Part shown: piece after piece, positions 58,471 through 64,000 of the stretch
How positions within the stretch are numbered: position 1 is the stretch's first letter
How the letters are laid out: each line of letters starts with the position of its first letter
NCBI GenBank assembly: GCA_009760855.2
Contig: WPIO01000008.1
Span: 11,180,501 to 11,244,500 of the forward strand
DNA: 64,000 nt
Direction: 5' to 3'
DNA from: Cristatella mucedo
Lineage: Eukaryota; Bryozoa; Phylactolaemata; Cristatellidae
Made by a program: the position numbers and the translations under genes
Notes under the pieces: model-generated
What the model was told of the DNA's origin: nothing
Seen by the model: only the letters and a program-made list of their open reading frames with translations
The model's database searches: none

Positions 58471-58641
58471 GGGATGGCACACTAGGTAAGGCGGTTGCTT
58501 TCACAATCTCAGTCCCGAGGTCGAGGGTTCGATTCCTGCTATGGGCGATCCTTTATCGCCACTGCAAGCGGTGATGATAGCCGTAAAGGCTCTACTGCCG
58601 CTATACAAAAGAGGCTGTTTAATAAGCTAGGATTTATTTAT
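58471..58641 (+). mobile_element. SINE B copy, near-consensus
   Basis: Head ggatggcacactaggtaagg, canonical B-box ggttcgattcc at 58526-58536, body cactgcaagcggtgatgata, tail aagaggctgtttaataagct then T/A-rich. Confidence 0.9.
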
Positions 58642-59774
58642 TTTTTGAGGGAGGGAGAAGCAGACACACAGACATACGCACAGACAATGATGATCTATAA
58701 GAGTTCAAGCTATGGAAGCCTATATGCATTTCTAGAGCGGCAGATAAAAAAAGGCATTTTGAGTACATTTATATCGATGATGCATCTTTATTTTCATCGT
58801 CCGGCACTAGATCGAGGCTCGTTCATCGTTGGATCAAAGACTCTAAGGGAGACAGAATGTATGTCCGTGTCGCTCTTGTCGGGAGCGCTATCCATGAACA
58901 CAAATCCTTTAATATTTGTTGGCCAAGCTCCAAAACGAGGGGTCTCTTTATTTCAAGGCCAACCGTGTTGCGAGACAAGGATGGCGCTAAAGCGCGGATG
59001 AACGGCGCCATGCTGACCGGGAATTTCTCAGCGCTCGCTGCTAAGTTCTGCTATTGCTCGGAAATGCAGCGCTCCACAATGTCGACTCCGCTACTTTGAC
59101 ATTCAAGGTTTAAAAAAAACGCTTTTTTATAAAAGGTTTCAGATATCGCTGTTTCCTCGGCGAAATTTTTACCGAATGAGACTAACGCAGCTTTTGAGAA
59201 AATTATAGCACACATTGCAACCGGCTGCCAGTGAATGCCGTGGATTTCGTAAACCGGAGGCATGCCAATCCGTCGTAAGATATCCAAAATCTATCCATAC
59301 ATTAATATCCATACCTTAAATTGTGGTCGCGTGCATATTTAGACAGACCCTAAGTGTCATATTTGAAGAAAATATCTTCAAAACTCATAATGTTAGCCAG
59401 GGCACTATAGTTGCAAAAACTCGCACACAGTTTTTCCTAGTTCAATGCTCGTTAATTGTCTAACTATAGCACAATCTGTAACGTGAAATTATGGTATGTA
59501 TGCAGATAGCACAGAAAAAGGGTATTGCAACATTTCTCCGCAGCAATAGGTGTTCTTTAACTTCGGTTTTTGCAATTAGGGAATGCCCGCTGTAGTACCG
59601 ATGGGAGACTCCGTTCATAAGTCCACCGGATGTTGGACCGCTTCGGCTGGAAGCACGCCATTTACAAGGAATGGATTTTGTTTTCAGTGGCAATGCGCCG
59701 CTTACGATGCCACCGCACTTTGAATATGAGCCTACCGTCGTTTTGATTTAGCAGCGCTTCGTGTAGCCGAAAGC
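58642..59774. other. No gene recognised
   Basis: Unsupported short frames only. Confidence 0.4.
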
Positions 59775-59775
59775 G

Positions 59776-59900
<125 letters not shown>

Positions 59901-60324
59901 GCGAATGACGCCGAACGGTCTCGGGCACGTGCGTCTCTGAGCGCAAGGCGGCCGCAAACAAAAAACATCCTGGCTCACGAGTAGAGCAGCGCTACTCGAC
60001 GACGCTGCTCGGTCAGCTGTCGTTGCTGTCTCGTCGCTTGTCCGCAGCGCGAAAGACGGGAAGACACTCGGCAGCCTTCTCTCGGCTCTCGGCCTCTTCG
60101 TCGCGCTCTTGCTCAGCCCGACGCGAGCGATTCGAGCCTTCTAGAATTGAGAGAGAACATCGAGCGCCAGTCAAGCCTCGCTGTCGTCGTCGTCGTCGGC
60201 GGCGGCGACGGTGACGTCGCGTGCTTCGCAGGCGCGCTGTCGGACAGAAGCCACTGCTAGTGAAGCCCGTGCGCGCCCGCTTTCGAGTGAGTTTGTGGGT
60301 CGGGGCGCGCGCTAGATTAGGGCG

Positions 60325-60608
60325 GCTCGCTTCTTACGCAACGACATCTACTCGCCTGCTGTCGACTGAGGCGTTTCCTTTCCAGCCGCGCTGTGGTGCT
60401 GCTTCCACGCCACTCACTTCCTCAGTGGCCCTCGTGACCCCGGCTATGCTTCTCGCTTCCTCTTTGCTGTATGGGATGAAGTCGGGTGGCTGCCGCGTGC
60501 GCTCCGGAAGTCGCTTAGATTTTGAGCTCGCTGTGGAAAACTTTCCTGCGTAGCACCCACTTAGTCCTTGCGGCTGTGTGGAGTCATGGACGGAGCAACA
60601 TTACATTA
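60325..60608 (+). mobile_element. Repeat family C, copy 7 (G+C-shifted)
   Basis: ctcgcttcttacgcaacgac, cctgctgtcgactgaggcgt, tttgctgtatgggatgaagt, cctgcgtagcacccacttag, then gtggagtcatggacggagca. Diverged toward G+C like its surroundings. The shared end stops at acattacattag. Confidence 0.72.
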
Positions 60609-61190
60609 GATCGCTTCCTGAAGAGAACGCCGCTCAGTTAAGGATCGCAGTAGCTCAGGAGTGCACGCCCACGAAGAGGTGGTTCGAGAGATTCAAGGCT
60701 AGGCGCGGCTATGCGCTCAAGAAGAGTGAGTGGCGGGGATTCGCAAGGCTAGGATTTCTCGGCACGTAAGTTTCGTTGCACATGTGCACGCGAAGCTCTC
60801 ACAAAATGTAATGAAGTGACCGCGCGGGCATGCCTTCTGTTAAAGAGCACAGGTTTTCCCCTTTCCGTTCCTAATAGCAGTCCACACCCTAAGGCGGATG
60901 TTCACATCCGTATGCGCAGGTGCGCTGCAACTTCGGTGCTTTATTACGCAGCGCGAGCATCCAATACACCCGAGACGCCGAGCGTAAAATGGCGCACTTC
61001 ACGGCGAGTCTCTCTCCGTCTTGGCTCGGCGCGCTCGCGCTTTCGCTCGTGCTATAGCGTAAGAAATTCGAGGTGCGCGCTCATTTCGCCGGCACGCGAC
61101 GCTCCTTCTGTATTAATGTCGTCGGCTGCTCGGGCATCGCTTGCGAGCGACAAGCGACTTCGTCATGCAGCACTCGCGCGGCCGCCGCCC

Positions 61191-61196
<6 letters not shown>

Positions 61197-61285
<89 letters not shown>
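61197..61285. repeat. (GA)n microsatellite
   Basis: About 44 GA units, almost perfect, inside the CpG-rich region. Confidence 0.97.
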
Positions 61286-61288
<3 letters not shown>

Positions 61289-61329
61289 TGGACGGCGGCG
61301 GCGGGCTGGCGGGCTGGCGGGCGGCGGAT

Positions 61330-62139
61330 CTAGTCCAGCCGGCGGTGCAGAGTTTTCGTGGCTCCGGCGAGCACGTGCGCTTCGGCGTCGGGAGCGGGCA
61401 CGACGATGGGCTGCGGCGCCGCGGAGCGGGCGGCGTGCTTCACAGCGTGCAACTTGGCCGAGTCCGATGCCGCCGGCGTCGGGGCGCTGTGCGCCGCCTT
61501 GCCGTGGCTGCCGCTTTCCTGTGAGTCGCCGCCGCTGCCGACGGCGGTGGCGGGAAGCGCCTGCAGGTAGACGCGCGTCGCCACCCAGGACCAGCCGACG
61601 GCAGGCGCGCGCTGCCAGCCGGAGGCCGCCGAGTAGGACGAGGCCGAAATCAGCTGGCGGGCGGCGTTCAAGGTCGACGAGGAGTGCGCTGCCGGCGGTG
61701 GCGGCGGCGGCGGCAGGCGCCGGACGACGCGCCGCCGCCTGGGCGAGGGCCTCGCGTCGAGGATGCTCCTCTCGCCCTCGCTGTACGACAGAGGAGGAAA
61801 GTAGCGTCCCGTCTTTTGCTTGCCTCGGTGCAGCGTGGCCCGGATGGGCAGGCTCTCCAAGATGGTCACCTGTCGGCTCAGTCGCAGCTCGGACGCGTCG
61901 CGCACCGAGGCTAGCGTCCTGGCGGACGCTTGCTGCGGCTCGCCGGCGCCGCCGGACAGCGACGAGGAGAAGGCGATGAACGTGAGCGGCGGCGGCGGCG
62001 GCGGCGGCGAGCGCGGCCGCGGGCCCGGACGACTCGTTTGCGAGAGCGCCGCCGCCGCGCCCTCGTCGCTGGCGCCGATGAAGGGCAGCTTGACGGCGAC
62101 GGCTGCGGCGTGAACGGGACCCGCCATCGACGAACGCAA
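61330..62139 (-). CDS. Unassigned minus-strand reading frame in CpG-rich region
   Basis: 269 residues, open from an ATG to a stop in G+C-rich DNA where chance open frames are common. The middle is the most protein-like part ([20 protein letters not shown], then [20 protein letters not shown]). Poly-Pro and Ala/Ser-rich runs flank it. No family recognised. It may be an exon rather than a whole gene. The plus strand is also open here (60816-61979) but is dominated by repeat-encoded residues, so minus is preferred weakly. Confidence 0.3.
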   Translation of the reverse strand: MRSSMAGPVHAAAVAVKLPFIGASDEGAAAALSQTSRPGPRPRSPPPPPPPLTFIAFSSSLSGGAGEPQQASARTLASVRDASELRLSRQVTILESLPIRATLHRGKQKTGRYFPPLSYSEGERSILDARPSPRRRRVVRRLPPPPPPPAAHSSSTLNAARQLISASSYSAASGWQRAPAVGWSWVATRVYLQALPATAVGSGGDSQESGSHGKAAHSAPTPAASDSAKLHAVKHAARSAAPQPIVVPAPDAEAHVLAGATKTLHRRLD

Positions 62140-62754
62140 GATCGGCAGCGGCGTCGGTGGCAGCGGCAGCGGTGCCGAATACCCGCGCGAGATCAGCGGC
62201 GGCGTCGTCGTCGTCGGCGCGGCCTCTCGACGACTGCCTCGGGAGGCGGCGACGGCTGGCGCTTACACACCCTTAGCCGCGGCTCGACGGCCTAAGCGGC
62301 GCTCTAGGATGGCAGGAGGCTCTCTCGGGCGCACGAGCCGAGGCATGCCCGACGTGCGGCGGCGCAGCGTCCGACGAAGCGAGCGGCGGCTCGTTCGAGG
62401 TGAGATGAGAGCGGCTCGCCGGCGGAGAGGACTGACCGAGGAGCGGCCGCGGCCTTCGTCCGTCGCGCGCCGCCCGGGCACCGCTTTTGGCCACCGAGCG
62501 ACGACGACGGTTTATGTTGCACGCGACGCGCGTACGTTTGGAATTGCTGCTGCTCATTCTAGCGGCGCGCTCTGCACAACGGACGGCGGTTTTAAGCGGC
62601 GCGACTAACAATTAAAAGCCCGCTTCTAAATGACCCGCGCTCGACCTGGCGGAATGGGCCGCGATTGAGAAAGGTCGAGCGGCGCTGAATTGGTCGTGTT
62701 GTTGAACGGCAGGCTGGCTTTCTTCCTTAATGTCGTCGGCGAGCGAGAGGATCG

Positions 62755-63261
62755 CTAGCGGCGCGAAGCGGCGGCCCTACGCGACGTCGTCGCCTGCTGC
62801 TGCTGCTGCTGCTTCTTCGGCGGAGGTCCCTCCCCCGGCGGCGTAGGTTGTAGGCGCTCGTTATTCACGTCGGCCTTATCCGCCGCATCCTTGAAGGGAA
62901 GGGGGGGGGGGGTTGTGGGTAGCGACAGTTTTCCTACAGCGGCCGCCGGGATGCCCCGAGCTTTGCACGCCGCTCTGCCAACGCAACGCTCGGCGTCGGA
63001 CCGCTCAAACTGGCTGCTGTCGACTAGCAGCGAGGAGCCGCGAGGCGGCATGATGGCCAGGCTGCGGCCACAGTTTGGCTCGACACCAAAGCCCCGACAT
63101 CTGTAAACGTCACGCACGAACTGCAGCTGCAGCGGCTTCCGAAGAAATGTCCTTCGCCGCATGTGCGGCGGTGCACGTAACGCTCTCGACGACTCTCTTG
63201 CAGTGGCCGAGACCTGGCTGAACTCGACTAGCTGCCGGCCTGTGGCCAACGCGACTCCCAC
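62755..63261 (-). CDS. Unassigned minus-strand reading frame, possible exon
   Basis: 168 residues on the minus strand. The segment VYRCRGFGVEPNCGRSLAIM through CVGRAACKARGIPAAAVGKL has ordinary composition. The C-terminal part becomes Pro-rich with a Gln run and an Arg/Ala end, typical of out-of-exon reading. No family recognised. It lies upstream, in minus-strand terms, of the frame at 61330-62139 and could belong to the same transcript. Confidence 0.28.
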   Translation of the reverse strand: MGVALATGRQLVEFSQVSATARESSRALRAPPHMRRRTFLRKPLQLQFVRDVYRCRGFGVEPNCGRSLAIMPPRGSSLLVDSSQFERSDAERCVGRAACKARGIPAAAVGKLSLPTTPPPLPFKDAADKADVNNERLQPTPPGEGPPPKKQQQQQQATTSRRAAASRR

Positions 63262-63300
63262 AGACAGATCTTTCTCCTCCGGTGGTCAGTTAGAAGTGCT

Positions 63301-64000
63301 CGCGGAGTAGCAGTTGTCGGTCGTTCAGCCTAGGCTTTTAAGCCATTTGCAGCCCCCCGAATTAATATTTGTGCTGAGTTCCTCAAACCGTCAGCGGCTA
63401 CGATGGCAGACATCTATTGCCCTCAAGAGCAACAACTTACTTTCATTGTCTCAGTTTTTTCCATCTCATTTCGATTCTGTCTTCTACAAAAATTGTCTAC
63501 TCCTTACGCTGTCTGATTTCATCGTTTATTTCGGTGTGCAAAATGACATCTCACGAGCCGAATTCTGCTAATTAGATAGTTCAATTTCTTTTGCAGTTCA
63601 CATGCATAGCTTCCACTCACATCAAAGTTCGTACTCTCGATAAGATATTCTTCTGCGATTTTAGGCACTTAGGTGCAAGGCACTGAAGCCGTATTATTTC
63701 TTCAAAGAGTCATCTCCTGCAGCAGATAAGGTTTATATTAAACTAGTCCTGGAAATGCGATTTCCAAATGAGCAGATGCTTCTCATTCAGCCAATACGGA
63801 GAGAGATTTAACTCGGACTGCAGTGATTTAGGCGGTGAGTGAGATTCCCGTGTTGCCAAACTCTCGCTAGATTCCGAAAATTTTGCAGAATCACGACCGT
63901 GTCTTACGCTTAAAAAAGCAAAGAACGAATAAGAGTGAAGACGCGATTGAATTGCCAGTTTCTATCGGCATAGGCAGCCCGTCACATTTTAACAAATGTG
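63301..64000. other. No gene recognised
   Basis: Ordinary A+T-richer sequence to the end of the window, with no supported frame or repeat. Confidence 0.4.

Noticed and set aside
60816-61979. 387-residue plus-strand frame
   Set aside because: Arg/Ala/Ser-rich throughout with a GA-repeat Arg-Glu core. High G+C makes stop codons rare, so length alone is not evidence.

Overview
The window is nuclear DNA from an animal. It has multi-exon genes with GT-AG introns, tRNA-derived SINEs, CR1/L2-like LINE 3' fragments, Tc1/mariner debris and many microsatellites, and no bacterial operon logic. The two main genes are conserved across animals, so species cannot be fixed from the sequence; an invertebrate fits the compact SINE/LINE set. 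All exon models below were built by eye from splice signals, reading phase and remembered family architecture. None was checked by alignment or RNA.

Layout. 1-8081: no convincing gene; LINE and SINE remnants, an AT-rich satellite-like block, and a GC-box region just before the first gene. 8082-30628 (+): a complete RBBP6 gene (DWNN ubiquitin-like domain, CCHC zinc knuckle, C4C4 RING, RS-rich region, Lys/His-rich tail) in 19 coding exons whose phases all agree, giving 1572 residues; its poly(A) signal is at 31113. Its introns hold two decayed Tc1-like transposases, a 700-bp TIR element, LINE fragments, SINEs, a perfect 150-bp duplication and a perfect 17-bp hairpin. 30629-36881: intergenic, with SINEs and a short minisatellite. 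36882-48450 (+): a complete endosomal Qa-SNARE gene (syntaxin 7/12 type) in 10 coding exons, 299 residues, with one GC-AG intron and an N-terminal PPxY motif. A 5S-rRNA-like fragment lies antisense just after its stop. 48740-53523: no supported gene, but a diverged duplicated block. 53524-54114 (-): an intact single-exon 196-residue protein, possibly of axonemal type. 54115-59700: LINE and SINE graveyard. 59700-63300: very G+C- and CpG-rich DNA with a (CGG) tract of about 41 units and unassigned minus-strand reading frames, probably the 5' region of a gene I cannot identify. 63300-64000: nothing recognised.

The two main genes are functionally separate: a nuclear RNA-processing/ubiquitin ligase factor and an endosomal membrane-fusion SNARE. 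The repeat landscape links the whole window. Two tRNA-derived SINE families (called A and B here), a third dispersed family (C) and a LINE family recur throughout, and SINE A shares its 3' tail with the LINE.
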